Shown here: positions 35,184-44,423 of the stretch, one piece after another | Numbering within the stretch: position 1 is the stretch's first letter | Layout: each line of letters starts with the position of its first letter | From: Rhodospirillaceae bacterium | Lineage (GTDB): Bacteria; Pseudomonadota; Alphaproteobacteria; MPNO01; UBA2964 | Reading direction: 5' to 3' | Assembly (NCBI GenBank): GCA_002720855.1 | Contig: PBIN01000002.1 | Span: forward strand, 267,930 to 331,929 | Length of the DNA: 64,000 bases | Translations under genes and position numbers: made by a program | Notes under the pieces: model-generated | What the model was told of the DNA's origin: nothing | The model's input: the letters and a program-made list of their open reading frames with translations, nothing else | Database searches by the model: none

Positions 35184-37234
35184 TGGCTGACACTTCCCAG
35201 CGTTATCTTGTTGGAATTGATGTCGGGGGAACCTTCACAGATATTCTGTGCCTCGATACCGAAAATCAGTCGTTACTGTCGGCAAAAACGCCATCACTGC
35301 CCGGAAGACAATGGGAAGGCGTTCTAAATGCTCTGGGTGAACTCGGAATTGCGGCAGGCGATATCCGCGCTTTTGTTCATGGGACCACAATCGCGACAAA
35401 CGCATTGCTCGAACGCAAAGGTGCGAAGACCGCGCTGATCACGACAGAAGGATTTCGGGATACGTTGGAAATTGGACGGACGCGGCGTCTGATCGGCGGG
35501 TTATTCGATATCAAATTTGAAAGGCCCAAACCGTTAGTTGAGCGCCCACTGCGGATTGAGGTGCCGGAACGAACCGCTGCTGACGGTGAAATTCTGAGCG
35601 AAATTGCGGAATATGACTTCGGTCCGCTTTCCGAAAAACTGAAGACTGAAGGCGTTGAAGCTGTAGCCATTGGCTTCGTCAACGCCTACGCCAACGCCAA
35701 GAACGAACGTGATGCGTCTACTGCGCTGAGCAAATTGATGGACAATGCGCCCGTCTGTTTTTCTACCGATGTCGTTGCGGAACGCGGTGAGTTTCATCGT
35801 TTTTCCACTTGTGTGCTCAACGCATACCTAACACCGGTGGTGATCAAATATCTCGATACGTTGGCGGGCGAACTGAAAGACCGCGGCGTCGACGCGCCGG
35901 TCAATATTATGGGCTCCAACGGTGGTGCAATGACGCTACCGCAAGCAGCAAATTTTGCGGCGGGCACATTTCTGTCAGGGCCTGTTGGTGGCGCCGGTGG
36001 TGCCGTCCGAATTTGCGAAATGGCGGATGTGCAGCACTGCATCACTTTCGATATGGGTGGGACATCAACCGATGTTGCACTGATCTATCAACGGACGCCG
36101 CGTATCAGCCACGATAATCAGATCGATGCCTATCCTTTGCAGGTGCCGCAGCTCGATATTCACACCATCGGTGCCGGTGGAGGGTCAATCGCCTGGGTAC
36201 AGGAAGACGGCACTCTTGAAGTTGGCCCTCAAAGCGCCGGGGCGTTGCCTGGTCCCGCCTGTTATGGCCGCGGTGGCACCGAGCCAACGATCTCCGATGC
36301 AAATCTTTTGCTGGGCCGTTTGCCTACTGAGCGGACGCTTTCGGGTGGTTTGCAACTTGATAAAACCGCTTCCGAAGCCGCGTTTTCACAGTTGGCCGAA
36401 AAACTTGGCGGTAGTGACATCGTGCCGTTGGCGGATGGGGTGCTTCGGATTGCTGTTGCCAAGATGGCGGGCGCGGTTCGGGAGGTTTCCGTTCATCGCG
36501 GTTTTGATCCGCGTGACTTTGCACTATTAGGGTTTGGTGGTGCTGGCCCGATGCATGTTTTTCTGGTGGCTGAAGAACTCGCGGTGCCACAGGTGATTGT
36601 ACCGCGATATCCGGGCCATCTTTCGGCACTCGGCCAACTGTTGGCAGATCAACGATTGGATATGGTCCGCGCATGGGGCGGCAAGCTCAGCACTCTAGAT
36701 CCCGCCGAACTCAACGAACCGGTGACAGAAATGAAATCGGAGGCCAGCAAAACGCTATCTGAGTCGGGTTTCGGTGAAGATAAACAGAACCACAGTTTCA
36801 CTGTTGATATGCGCTATGTTGGCCAATCTTATACTTTGTCGGTGCCGCTCAACGAGAACACTATAGATTGGAACGATATCCGAAACGCCTTTGCGCAACG
36901 TCATACTGAAACGTTTGGCCATGCAGATGCCAATAACGATGCAGAAATCGTCAATATTCGTCTGGTCTCGTTAGGGATTGTCGACAAACCGGCACTTGCA
37001 TTTTCAAGTGATAATACCGGCGACGTCATTGTCGAAGAACGCAAGGTCTGGTTCGGTGACGATTGGGCGGATTGCCCGATTTATAATCGGGATTACATGG
37101 AAGCAGGTTTCTCACTCGTGGGACCAGCCATTATCGAAGAGGCGGGCGGAACGTCGATTGTGCCGCCCGGTTGGACTGTTACCGTTTTGGAAGCGGGTTC
37201 TCTGGATTGCCGAAACCCGCAAATTGGCAGTTAA
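35183..37234 (+). CDS. hyuA: Hydantoinase A / 5-oxoprolinase alpha-like ATPase subunit
   Basis: ATP-binding subunit of 683 residues with actin/hexokinase-like motifs: GIDVGGTFTDI at the N-terminus and MGGTSTDVAL in the middle. It also has FVHGTTIATNALLERKGA and the GFGGAGP motif. HyuA phosphorylates or activates the amide for hydrolysis with HyuB. It overlaps hyuB by one base (TAATG), and a GTG start for the racemase follows directly. The trio matches hydantoin utilisation operons, where a racemase feeds both enantiomers; acetophenone or acetone carboxylase subunits also resemble this family. Confidence 0.92.
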   Translation: MADTSQRYLVGIDVGGTFTDILCLDTENQSLLSAKTPSLPGRQWEGVLNALGELGIAAGDIRAFVHGTTIATNALLERKGAKTALITTEGFRDTLEIGRTRRLIGGLFDIKFERPKPLVERPLRIEVPERTAADGEILSEIAEYDFGPLSEKLKTEGVEAVAIGFVNAYANAKNERDASTALSKLMDNAPVCFSTDVVAERGEFHRFSTCVLNAYLTPVVIKYLDTLAGELKDRGVDAPVNIMGSNGGAMTLPQAANFAAGTFLSGPVGGAGGAVRICEMADVQHCITFDMGGTSTDVALIYQRTPRISHDNQIDAYPLQVPQLDIHTIGAGGGSIAWVQEDGTLEVGPQSAGALPGPACYGRGGTEPTISDANLLLGRLPTERTLSGGLQLDKTASEAAFSQLAEKLGGSDIVPLADGVLRIAVAKMAGAVREVSVHRGFDPRDFALLGFGGAGPMHVFLVAEELAVPQVIVPRYPGHLSALGQLLADQRLDMVRAWGGKLSTLDPAELNEPVTEMKSEASKTLSESGFGEDKQNHSFTVDMRYVGQSYTLSVPLNENTIDWNDIRNAFAQRHTETFGHADANNDAEIVNIRLVSLGIVDKPALAFSSDNTGDVIVEERKVWFGDDWADCPIYNRDYMEAGFSLVGPAIIEEAGGTSIVPPGWTVTVLEAGSLDCRNPQIGS

Positions 37235-37963
37235 GTGGCCGGCTTTTTGCCGACAAGGGGCCTTGGCCTCATCCTTTCGTCTGGCAACCGAACAGTCGAA
37301 CCCTACTTTCGCCACTATGCGCCAGAGAACATGGCTGTTTTTACGACTCGAATGCGTATGGGCGCTGGTGGCGGTAGATCAATGGAAGAGATTGCAAATG
37401 ACGCGATTGAAGCAGCGCGTCTACTCAGTGATGCAAAGGTTGATGTTATCTGCCTTCAGGGAACCGGCATCATGATAGAACGCGGACCCTCAGGTGAAGC
37501 TGAACTGATAGCGGATATTTGCAAGGCAACAGCGACACCGACTTTCACTGCGGCGCAGGCGGTGGTTGAAGCAGTACGCGCATTGTCGTTGGATCGGATG
37601 GTGATGGTTCATCCGCTCGGCGAAAAACCGATGGCCCGCGAACGGAATTATCTCGAATCTCTTGGAGTTAACGTTGTTCACGCCGCGGGACGTGGCGGGC
37701 GGGAGCAGTCCGCAGCCATCCCTTCAAATGTTTGGGCTGATTTGGCGATAGAAAATGACCGCGAGGATGCTGAAGGATTTTTTCTGAGCGGTTCAAATAC
37801 GACAATGACTGAGGCTGTTGAATCAATTGAACTCAAAACTGGAAAACCCGTTGTTACCAGCGTTCAAGCGTCACTTTGGGCCGGCGTTCGGCGTGTACTG
37901 GGTATTAACAACGCCTATGAGACACCACCGTCGATGCTTGGACGTCTTCTAACCATCACGTAA
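37235..37963 (+). CDS. Asp/Glu/hydantoin racemase superfamily protein (maleate isomerase/AMDase-like)
   Basis: 242-residue protein of the pseudosymmetric Asp/Glu racemase fold. A cysteine is present in the first active-site position (VICLQGTG), but at the second position, where another cysteine is common, it reads FLSGSNTTM. The start is GTG directly after the hyuA stop codon. Because of the missing second cysteine, proton transfer may be one-sided, as in arylmalonate decarboxylase-like or isomerase variants. Position behind hyuBA suggests a hydantoin racemase, but this is not proven. Confidence 0.82.
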   Translation: MAGFLPTRGLGLILSSGNRTVEPYFRHYAPENMAVFTTRMRMGAGGGRSMEEIANDAIEAARLLSDAKVDVICLQGTGIMIERGPSGEAELIADICKATATPTFTAAQAVVEAVRALSLDRMVMVHPLGEKPMARERNYLESLGVNVVHAAGRGGREQSAAIPSNVWADLAIENDREDAEGFFLSGSNTTMTEAVESIELKTGKPVVTSVQASLWAGVRRVLGINNAYETPPSMLGRLLTIT

Positions 37964-38086
37964 GAAACGAACATATTTGTGGGCACTGATGCTTCGAGCA
38001 TAATTTCCCGGGCGAGTGTGTCCGGGCGCAGTTTGCTTTAGAGTGGAGAAGACACAAACAATAGATCGTCTCAAAGGGAGTCTCTA

Positions 38087-38977
38087 ATGAGTTACCAGGA
38101 CATCAAATACGAGCTTGAGGATGGGATTGTCACAATCACGATGAACCGTCCCGATGTGATGAATGCTTTGTCGGAAAATCTAGAAGATGAAATTCACGCG
38201 GCATTCGACGATGCAGATGCAAACCCTGATGCTCGCGTGATTATATTGACCGGCGAAGGTGCTGCGTTTTGTTCCGGTTACGACCAGAGTCCCAAAAAAG
38301 ATGGTCAAAAGAAGGGAGACCCAACAGGTCGTTCGATTGCCGATTTTATTGAGGGGTGGCAGCGCAACGACAGCAAAATTTCCGATAAATGGGTTCATAT
38401 GTGGAAACTCGGCAAGCCGATCATCGCTGCCGTTAATGGCTGGGCGATGGGTGGTGGATTTTGGTATCAGCTCGCCGCCGACTTGACGATCGCATCCGAT
38501 AAGGCCGTGTTTGCCCAGCCTGAAGTGCGTCATATCTCCAATACTTCATATCTATTTACGGCGTTATGTGGCTGGAAATCAGCCAACCGGTGGGGATTGA
38601 CCGGCGATCATTTCGACGCTGATGAAGCGTACCGTATCGGTATGGTCAATGAAGTGGTCCCGCATGATGACCTGATGACAAGAAGTAAGGAACTGGCAGC
38701 ACGTATCGCGTTGGTACCGGAACCAGCGGTGCGCCTGAATAAGGCGATTGCGATGCAGGGCCTGCAGGCATCGGGTGTTAACGCCTCCTTGCTGCTTGAA
38801 GGGGCACTCGGCGCTTTGGCACATTCGTCGCACAACGAACATCGTGAGGAGTTGTATAAAACGATGCAGGACGAGGGGGTCCGGGCGTATCTACAAATGC
38901 GTGACGGCCCCTTCCAGCCCGAACCGATGGGCCCGAGGTCCGCCGCTGCAATCGCTGCGCGGAAAAAGCAGAAATAG
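38087..38977 (+). CDS. Enoyl-CoA hydratase/isomerase (crotonase) family protein
   Basis: Crotonase-fold protein of 296 residues. The oxyanion-hole segments are GEGAAFCSGYD and GWAMGGGFWYQLAADL. In standard hydratases a glutamate follows the GGG motif; here aromatic residues and Gln follow, and only the later QPE glutamate is retained. It may therefore be an isomerase, hydrolase or C-C bond enzyme rather than a hydratase. It begins the second part of the plus-strand cluster after a 123-base gap, followed by alcohol dehydrogenase and aminotransferase genes. Confidence 0.87.
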   Translation: MSYQDIKYELEDGIVTITMNRPDVMNALSENLEDEIHAAFDDADANPDARVIILTGEGAAFCSGYDQSPKKDGQKKGDPTGRSIADFIEGWQRNDSKISDKWVHMWKLGKPIIAAVNGWAMGGGFWYQLAADLTIASDKAVFAQPEVRHISNTSYLFTALCGWKSANRWGLTGDHFDADEAYRIGMVNEVVPHDDLMTRSKELAARIALVPEPAVRLNKAIAMQGLQASGVNASLLLEGALGALAHSSHNEHREELYKTMQDEGVRAYLQMRDGPFQPEPMGPRSAAAIAARKKQK

Positions 38978-39036
38978 GCTAGAGACGACACACATATCGA
39001 TGTTTAATAAATCGTGACAAACAGGGGGATACTTCA

Positions 39037-40119
39037 ATGCAAGAATGCAACGCCGCAGTCATAACGGAGCACAATAAACCACTGGAAATTCAAAAGGTGC
39101 CAATTCCTGATCTGGAACCAGGCGCTTTGCTAATAAAAATTGTGGCATCGACATTGTGCGGTACGGATGTGCATAGATGGCACGGTCCGCTCGGTGGCAG
39201 CGATAGCTTGCCGATTATCACGGGACATGAGCCATGCGGCGTGATTGAGGAGATCAACGGCGATCGCACCGATATTCTTGGCAATAAACTCAAACGCGGC
39301 GACAGAGTGGTTTGGTCATACGTTGCCTGCGGGTCCTGCTATTACTGCAGTGTTGCAGTGCAACCCTGCATTTGCCGTGGACGGGCTTCCTGGGGTCATA
39401 ATCGATGTGATGAATTCCCCTATCTGCTGGGGAGTGTTTCAGAATTCATGTATGTACCGCCTGAATGTCTGATCATTAAAGTCCCTGACGAGGTGTCATC
39501 GGCGTCCGCTGCGGCCGCTGCCTGCGCCTACAGGACGGTAATGCACGCATACGATATGTTGGGCGCGATTAAAGATCATGAAACGGTGGTTATTCAGGGT
39601 AGCGGTCCATTGGGCAATTTCGCTACCGCCGTTGCCAAGGATCATGGTGCCAGGAAAGTTCTGGTTCTTGGGGCGCCGGACCATCGGCTTGAGGTATCCA
39701 AAAAAATGGGCGCGGACGACACCTTAAACATCGAAAACGTAACCGACCCCAAGGATCGCAAGGAATGGGTAGCAGGACATACCGATGGAAGAGGGGCCGA
39801 TATCGTCATCCAGGTGGCGACAAATGCTGCAGTGCCCGAGGGCCTGACGATGCTGCGCGATGGCGGGCGTTTTCTTGATGTTGGTGCCGGTGGCAAAGGA
39901 ACCATTGCCGTTGAATCAATGCCGCAGGAAATGACCTATCTGACGGTCCGCTCTGGAGAACCGCGACATTGGCTTCAGGCTGTCGAGTTTTTGGCGTCAC
40001 GCCGGGACCGTTTCCCGTTCGATGACATGATAAGCCGCAGCTACAAGTTGGAAGAGGTCAATGAAGCAATGAGTGCGATGGCCAATTTTGAGGTCGTGAA
40101 GCCAGTTATAAATTTCTAA
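39037..40119 (+). CDS. Zinc-dependent alcohol dehydrogenase (MDR family)
   Basis: 360-residue zinc MDR enzyme. The catalytic zinc site is LCGTDVHRW and TGHEPCG; the structural zinc cysteines lie in ACGSCYYCSVAVQPC. The cofactor motif is GSGPLGNFA. There is a full GroES-like and Rossmann arrangement. Oxidation of an alcohol or reduction of an aldehyde in the neighbouring pathway is likely. It is 60 bases after the crotonase gene; the substrate cannot be fixed from sequence. Confidence 0.93.
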   Translation: MQECNAAVITEHNKPLEIQKVPIPDLEPGALLIKIVASTLCGTDVHRWHGPLGGSDSLPIITGHEPCGVIEEINGDRTDILGNKLKRGDRVVWSYVACGSCYYCSVAVQPCICRGRASWGHNRCDEFPYLLGSVSEFMYVPPECLIIKVPDEVSSASAAAAACAYRTVMHAYDMLGAIKDHETVVIQGSGPLGNFATAVAKDHGARKVLVLGAPDHRLEVSKKMGADDTLNIENVTDPKDRKEWVAGHTDGRGADIVIQVATNAAVPEGLTMLRDGGRFLDVGAGGKGTIAVESMPQEMTYLTVRSGEPRHWLQAVEFLASRRDRFPFDDMISRSYKLEEVNEAMSAMANFEVVKPVINF

Positions 40120-40251
40120 CAGAAATACTGCGTCTGAAAAGCCACACGTTTTCTTTTGTGAAATCGCGAGAAATTAATTGTACCGCTTGTACTCGGCATA
40201 GGGGATGACTAGGTTTCGATTATTCGCATATTGCATTTGGAAGGAAATGTG

Positions 40252-41577
40252 ATGACCCCTGCCGAAACGGCAATCGATCAGACAGCGCCGGGCGCGCTGT
40301 CTCATGAAGAATATTATGAGATAGCGGAATCCTTTTTGCCGGGCGGTGGATTGGGCGGCTATTCGTTACCCGATGATGTCCGGTTCGTTATTCATCGTGG
40401 TCAGGCGGGCCGTCTTCAGGACGTACGGGGAAATTGGTATATCGATTACGTCAGCGGGGCGGGCGCTCTGATTCTTGGTCACGCTTTTCCGTCGGTTGTC
40501 GATGCCGTGCGGGAGGCTGCACCTGACGGCCTGCATTTCTTTGGCACACTAAACGAGCGCGCGATTCAACTGGCCAAGGAGCTGGTCGACGCTATCCCAT
40601 GCGCAGAAAAGATCGCTTACACCACAACGGGATCGGAAGCCACGTTCTACGCAATGCGTATTGCAAGAGCCTATACCGGTCGTAACAAAATCCTGAAGTG
40701 TGAGGGTGGGTACCACGGCAATCACGACTATTCGAATTTTTCGGTGTCGCCAAATGCTGCTTCGAATTTTCCTGTCGGTCGTCCCGATACCGCAGGAATG
40801 CCGTCAAACATGACTGAAAACGTGTTGATCAGCCCATACAATGACCTTGATGCTGTTCGCCAAATTGTCAAAGAAAATAAGGATGACTTAGCGGCGGTGA
40901 TCATCGAGCCCGCTCAACGGATTATATTTCCCAAGGACGGTTATCTCGAGGGTCTCCGCGATATCTGTACTGAGAATGATGTTCTTCTGATTTTTGATGA
41001 AGTGGTCACCGGTTTTCGTCTGTCTTATGGGGGTGCCCAGGCTTATTTCGGCGTGACACCTGATCTCGCGAGCTATGGCAAGATCATCGGTGGCGGTGGC
41101 CCGGTCGGCTGTGTTGGTGGTCCTGCGGAAATTATGGAGCAGTGCAACCCGGTCAATCGCGGTAAACCCAATTACGCCTATATCAATGGTACTCTGCACG
41201 GAAATCCGATTGGATGTGCGGCAGGACTTGCGACATTGGCTGAGCTTCGGACGCCAGGTTTTTATGATCGTCTGCATGATCGCGCTGCGGAAATTCAGCG
41301 ACGTTGTCAGGAAGTGATCGATGCACACAAACTACCGGCGTTGGCCATCGGTCGCGGCTCACTTTGGCAAATCGTGTTCATGGACAAGGAACCGGAAAAT
41401 TTCGGTGACTTTATCGACGCGGATATGGCGGCCACACGAGAGCTTGACCTGCATCAGATGCGGCGCGGGCTCTATGTTTTACCTTCAGTGCGCCGTTTTG
41501 TTTCAATCGTTCATTCAGATCAGGACTTCGAAGATACGATTACGGCTCTTGATGCTGCCTGCAGCGATATGAAGTGA
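40252..41577 (+). CDS. Class III pyridoxal-phosphate aminotransferase (glutamate-1-semialdehyde aminomutase-like)
   Basis: 441-residue fold-type I PLP enzyme. TTTGSEATFYAMR binds phosphate, FDEVVTGFR gives the cofactor aspartate, and the Schiff-base lysine lies in SYGKIIGGG. Among class III enzymes it resembles glutamate-1-semialdehyde aminomutase, but the catabolic setting argues for an omega-aminotransferase or related mutase. The ATG is preceded by GGAAGGAAA; a TTG seven codons earlier is less supported. It is followed after seven bases by a duplicated dimeric-barrel protein gene. Confidence 0.9.
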   Translation: MTPAETAIDQTAPGALSHEEYYEIAESFLPGGGLGGYSLPDDVRFVIHRGQAGRLQDVRGNWYIDYVSGAGALILGHAFPSVVDAVREAAPDGLHFFGTLNERAIQLAKELVDAIPCAEKIAYTTTGSEATFYAMRIARAYTGRNKILKCEGGYHGNHDYSNFSVSPNAASNFPVGRPDTAGMPSNMTENVLISPYNDLDAVRQIVKENKDDLAAVIIEPAQRIIFPKDGYLEGLRDICTENDVLLIFDEVVTGFRLSYGGAQAYFGVTPDLASYGKIIGGGGPVGCVGGPAEIMEQCNPVNRGKPNYAYINGTLHGNPIGCAAGLATLAELRTPGFYDRLHDRAAEIQRRCQEVIDAHKLPALAIGRGSLWQIVFMDKEPENFGDFIDADMAATRELDLHQMRRGLYVLPSVRRFVSIVHSDQDFEDTITALDAACSDMK

Positions 41578-41584
41578 GTATCGA

Positions 41585-42274
41585 ATGGCAGTTGAGCTAG
41601 AGGACGTCAAAGGAAAGGCTGTCCTATTCTCCGAAATGACACCACCGGTCGGAAAAGAGGACGCCTTCAACGACTGGTACGATGGTCACCATTCGCCCAG
41701 CCACGTGCAAGGCGTACCGGGTTTTATCAGTGCGATGCGATATCAGTCCCCGGCAGGACCGCATTTTTTGGCGGTCTATGAATTAACCGGCCCCGAGGCG
41801 CTGGAGCATGAAGAATATAAAAAACGCAAATTGACGCCTGATAACCCAACCTATGAAATGCTGCAGTCAGTCTCTGGGTTTACGCGCTATATCGCGACAG
41901 AACAGTTTGCTTTAGGGCCGAATGGCAACGTTGAAGCGTCGCTTGATGCTGCTGTCATATTTTGCGCCTTGTTTACCGTGCCATTGGAAGCACGCGGTGA
42001 ATTTGAAGAATGGTTCGATACAGAACATGCGCCGATGTTGCAGAAGAACGCAGGTTGGCTCTATTCCAGACGGTTCGATATCATCGAGCAGGACCCCGAA
42101 CCGCATACGCATCTGATCATTCACTACTTGCAAGGCGCGGAAGCTCTTGAGGCACCGGAACGGGCTGCCGCCTCGGAGACAGAATGGCGGCGCAAGCTGG
42201 CGGCTCATTCATGGTTTGATCCGACAGTCGTTACCTATTTAAGACGCAATAACAGATTTCTGAAAACTGGCTAA
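41585..42274 (+). CDS. Protein with duplicated EthD/DUF-type dimeric alpha/beta-barrel domains
   Basis: 229-residue protein made of two similar halves. Each half has a W/Y-D-x-x-H pattern: FNDWYDGHHSPSHV in the first and FEEWFDTEHAPML in the second. This is seen in EthD-like proteins of ring-degradation gene sets. No catalytic mechanism is known. A clear paralog is at 44424-45095 on the opposite strand, sharing PHTHLIIHYL/PWTHLALHYL and the RRKL/RKKL C-terminal motif. Cotranscribed with the aminotransferase and the CMD gene. Confidence 0.78.
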   Translation: MAVELEDVKGKAVLFSEMTPPVGKEDAFNDWYDGHHSPSHVQGVPGFISAMRYQSPAGPHFLAVYELTGPEALEHEEYKKRKLTPDNPTYEMLQSVSGFTRYIATEQFALGPNGNVEASLDAAVIFCALFTVPLEARGEFEEWFDTEHAPMLQKNAGWLYSRRFDIIEQDPEPHTHLIIHYLQGAEALEAPERAAASETEWRRKLAAHSWFDPTVVTYLRRNNRFLKTG

Positions 42275-42303
42275 ATGCCGGCATTCCAAAAGGGAGAATT
42301 AAA

Positions 42304-42711
42304 TTGGCTATTTCCAATAAAGGAACCTATGAGAAAGGTCTAAACATTCGCCGGGAGGTGCTTGGCGCTGAGTATGTAGACCCCAATATTGAAAAAGCGG
42401 CGCAGGATGATTTTCACGGCGCGATTCAGGATGTCGTTACCGAATATTGTTGGGGCATGGGATGGGGCCGGGAAGGCGTTCTTGACCGAAAGACACGATC
42501 AATGCTCGTCCTGGCGATGCTTACAGCGCTCGGAAAACCAAACGAGCTAAAGGCGCATACCAGGGGCGCATTGCGAAATGGATGCACAGTAGAGGAAATT
42601 CGCGAGCTTTTAATGCACGCAACCGTTTATTGCGGTATTCCCGCCGGTGTAGACGCTTTTAGAAATGCCAAAGAAGCTATCGATGCCTGGGAAGCGGATC
42701 AGGCAAAATAG
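42304..42711 (+). CDS. Carboxymuconolactone decarboxylase family protein
   Basis: 135-residue helical protein with the CMD pattern: MLVLAMLTALGKPNELKAHTRGALRNGCT and MHATVYCGIPAGVDAF, the latter shared by gamma-carboxymuconolactone decarboxylases. The start is TTG with GGGAGA upstream. CMD proteins decarboxylate a ring-cleavage lactone, although many relatives have other roles. It is the last gene of the plus-strand run and converges on the racemase-like gene with one base between stops. Confidence 0.9.
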   Translation: MAISNKGTYEKGLNIRREVLGAEYVDPNIEKAAQDDFHGAIQDVVTEYCWGMGWGREGVLDRKTRSMLVLAMLTALGKPNELKAHTRGALRNGCTVEEIRELLMHATVYCGIPAGVDAFRNAKEAIDAWEADQAK

Positions 42712-42712
42712 T

Positions 42713-43441
42713 CTAGATCTCGAACAACCGCCCATAGCCAGCGAGCTGGTCTTTAACTCCAGCTCTGCGGAGCGCGCTCCAAAATGAGGCTGTATTGCTG
42801 GTAATTACCGGTTTACCCAGATCGTCCTCAAGTTTTTGAACGATACTGGCTGATCCGAAATCGGTGCAGCAGATTAAGACAGCTTCGGCATCTGCGTGGT
42901 CGATAGATTTTGCGTGTTCATAAATTTCATTTGGTGGAACACGGGACATCATTTGAATTTTTTCAAGCGTCCCGCCCAAGCCGAGGCCCTTCATTGCGAC
43001 GACTTTGAAACCGTGCTGTTCGAGGAATGATCGTTCTTTCTCGTTTGTTGCATCGCTATAGGGTGTCGCCATCGATAGGCGCGTAACTCCCAAAGCCGAC
43101 AACGCATCGAGAATAGCTGCAGCAGTTGAAATGGCCGGTTTTCCTGACGCGCCCTCCATCGTGTCAATTAGTCTGTCGGCTGGGCAAACCATGGAACTGG
43201 AGGTACAGCCATAGGCAATTATGTCGGCGCCAGCGGCCGCCAACCCTTCAGATGCCTCAGCAGCATTCGATAACATGTCGTGAAAATCGTCTTCTGCCGG
43301 ATCGCTGTGAAGCGGTACGCGCGTGAAATGCACGGTCACGCCATCAGGTTTCATCCGGTTAAATTCCGTTTCGTTCGTCGTATTGCTTACCGGAATAATT
43401 GTGCCGATACGAGCACGCCAGCTCGCTGGACGTTCCTCCAT
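42713..43441 (-). CDS. Maleate isomerase-like protein (Asp/Glu racemase superfamily)
   Basis: 242-residue protein with cysteines at both active-site positions: YGCTSSS near residue 80 and ICCTDFGSA near residue 191. This two-cysteine arrangement is used by maleate cis-trans isomerases and Asp/Glu racemases. The N-terminal IGTIIPVSNTTNE also fits maleate isomerase. Maleate isomerase finishes pyridine-ring degradation pathways by making fumarate, a possible theme here. Divergent spacing to the parvulin gene on the same strand is 23 bases. Confidence 0.87.
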   Translation of the reverse strand: MEERPASWRARIGTIIPVSNTTNETEFNRMKPDGVTVHFTRVPLHSDPAEDDFHDMLSNAAEASEGLAAAGADIIAYGCTSSSMVCPADRLIDTMEGASGKPAISTAAAILDALSALGVTRLSMATPYSDATNEKERSFLEQHGFKVVAMKGLGLGGTLEKIQMMSRVPPNEIYEHAKSIDHADAEAVLICCTDFGSASIVQKLEDDLGKPVITSNTASFWSALRRAGVKDQLAGYGRLFEI

Positions 43442-43464
43442 TTAATTCTCGCCTTATGAAATAT

Positions 43465-44313
43465 TTAACGAACTGGCTGAATCTTGCTTACGCCGCCTTT
43501 CATCTTAATTTTTGCTTCGGAGCGTAATTTCCCGATGGCCTTATCAAACGCCTTTTCCTGCATTTCAGCGCGAATCTTTTCCGAAGCCTGCTCAAAGTTA
43601 GCGGCACCGGATACACGTCGGTCTTCGACCTTAATCACATGGAAACCAAATTGGGTTTTGACGGGTGTCTCGGTGATTTGACCCTTGTCGAGGGCGAATG
43701 CAGCTTTAGAGAACGGCGGAACCATCTGTCCAGGTCCAAAAAAACCAAGATCACCACCATTCTTACCCGATGGTCCGGTCGATTTTTCCTTAGCCAATTT
43801 TATGAAATCCGCGCCTTTTTTGAGTTGTGCGATGATCGCTTCCGCCTCAGCCTTTGTCTTTACCAGAATATGCCGTGCCCGAACTTCCTCTCGCTTCGGC
43901 TGAAGCGCTATTGATTTTAGGTAGGCGTCCCTAACTTTGGTATCCGTCACTTCAGCCTTCATGATCTGCGACATGTAAGCTTCGTTTAAAAGGCTTCTTT
44001 CGATCGAAGACAGACGTTGCTGATGGGCAGGTTCCTTGTCGAGACCCTGTTTTTTCGCAGCGCTCGCGACCAGTATCTGATCGATCAGTCTTTCGACGAG
44101 CTGATTCCGGATTTGAGCGTATGGAATTTGCCGATATTGCGGCGGCAGCGTGTTGTAAAATCCGCTGATCTCAGATTCCATAATGTTTTGGCCGTTGACT
44201 GTTGCCACGACGAAGTCTTTGGGTGCGCTTGATGGTGTAACTTGCGCAAACGAATGAGAAATGGATCCTAGGATCAGGGCGCAACACACGCCCGCGAATA
44301 CTGCGCGGTTCAT
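43465..44313 (-). CDS. Exported parvulin-type peptidyl-prolyl cis-trans isomerase (SurA/PrsA-like)
   Basis: 282-residue secreted folding factor. A signal peptide is seen at MNRAVFAGVCCALILGSI followed by a cleavage region near SHSFAQV. An N-terminal SurA-like helical part precedes one parvulin domain (RARHILVKTKAEA, GGDLGFFGPGQMVPPF, TQFGFHVIKV). The chosen ATG has GGAG upstream; the longer open frame adds an unconserved lead. It assists folding of envelope proteins. Its location among catabolic genes is probably incidental. Confidence 0.92.
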   Translation of the reverse strand: MNRAVFAGVCCALILGSISHSFAQVTPSSAPKDFVVATVNGQNIMESEISGFYNTLPPQYRQIPYAQIRNQLVERLIDQILVASAAKKQGLDKEPAHQQRLSSIERSLLNEAYMSQIMKAEVTDTKVRDAYLKSIALQPKREEVRARHILVKTKAEAEAIIAQLKKGADFIKLAKEKSTGPSGKNGGDLGFFGPGQMVPPFSKAAFALDKGQITETPVKTQFGFHVIKVEDRRVSGAANFEQASEKIRAEMQEKAFDKAIGKLRSEAKIKMKGGVSKIQPVR

Positions 44314-44423
44314 GGCGCACTCCAGCTTGTTGGGGACATATTTACCAACGTAGTGTTGCAGAAGCTCCATTCGCTGCCAATAGTTTCCACATCTGGTAAA
44401 CCGATTGTGTAGATAGCGGACCG

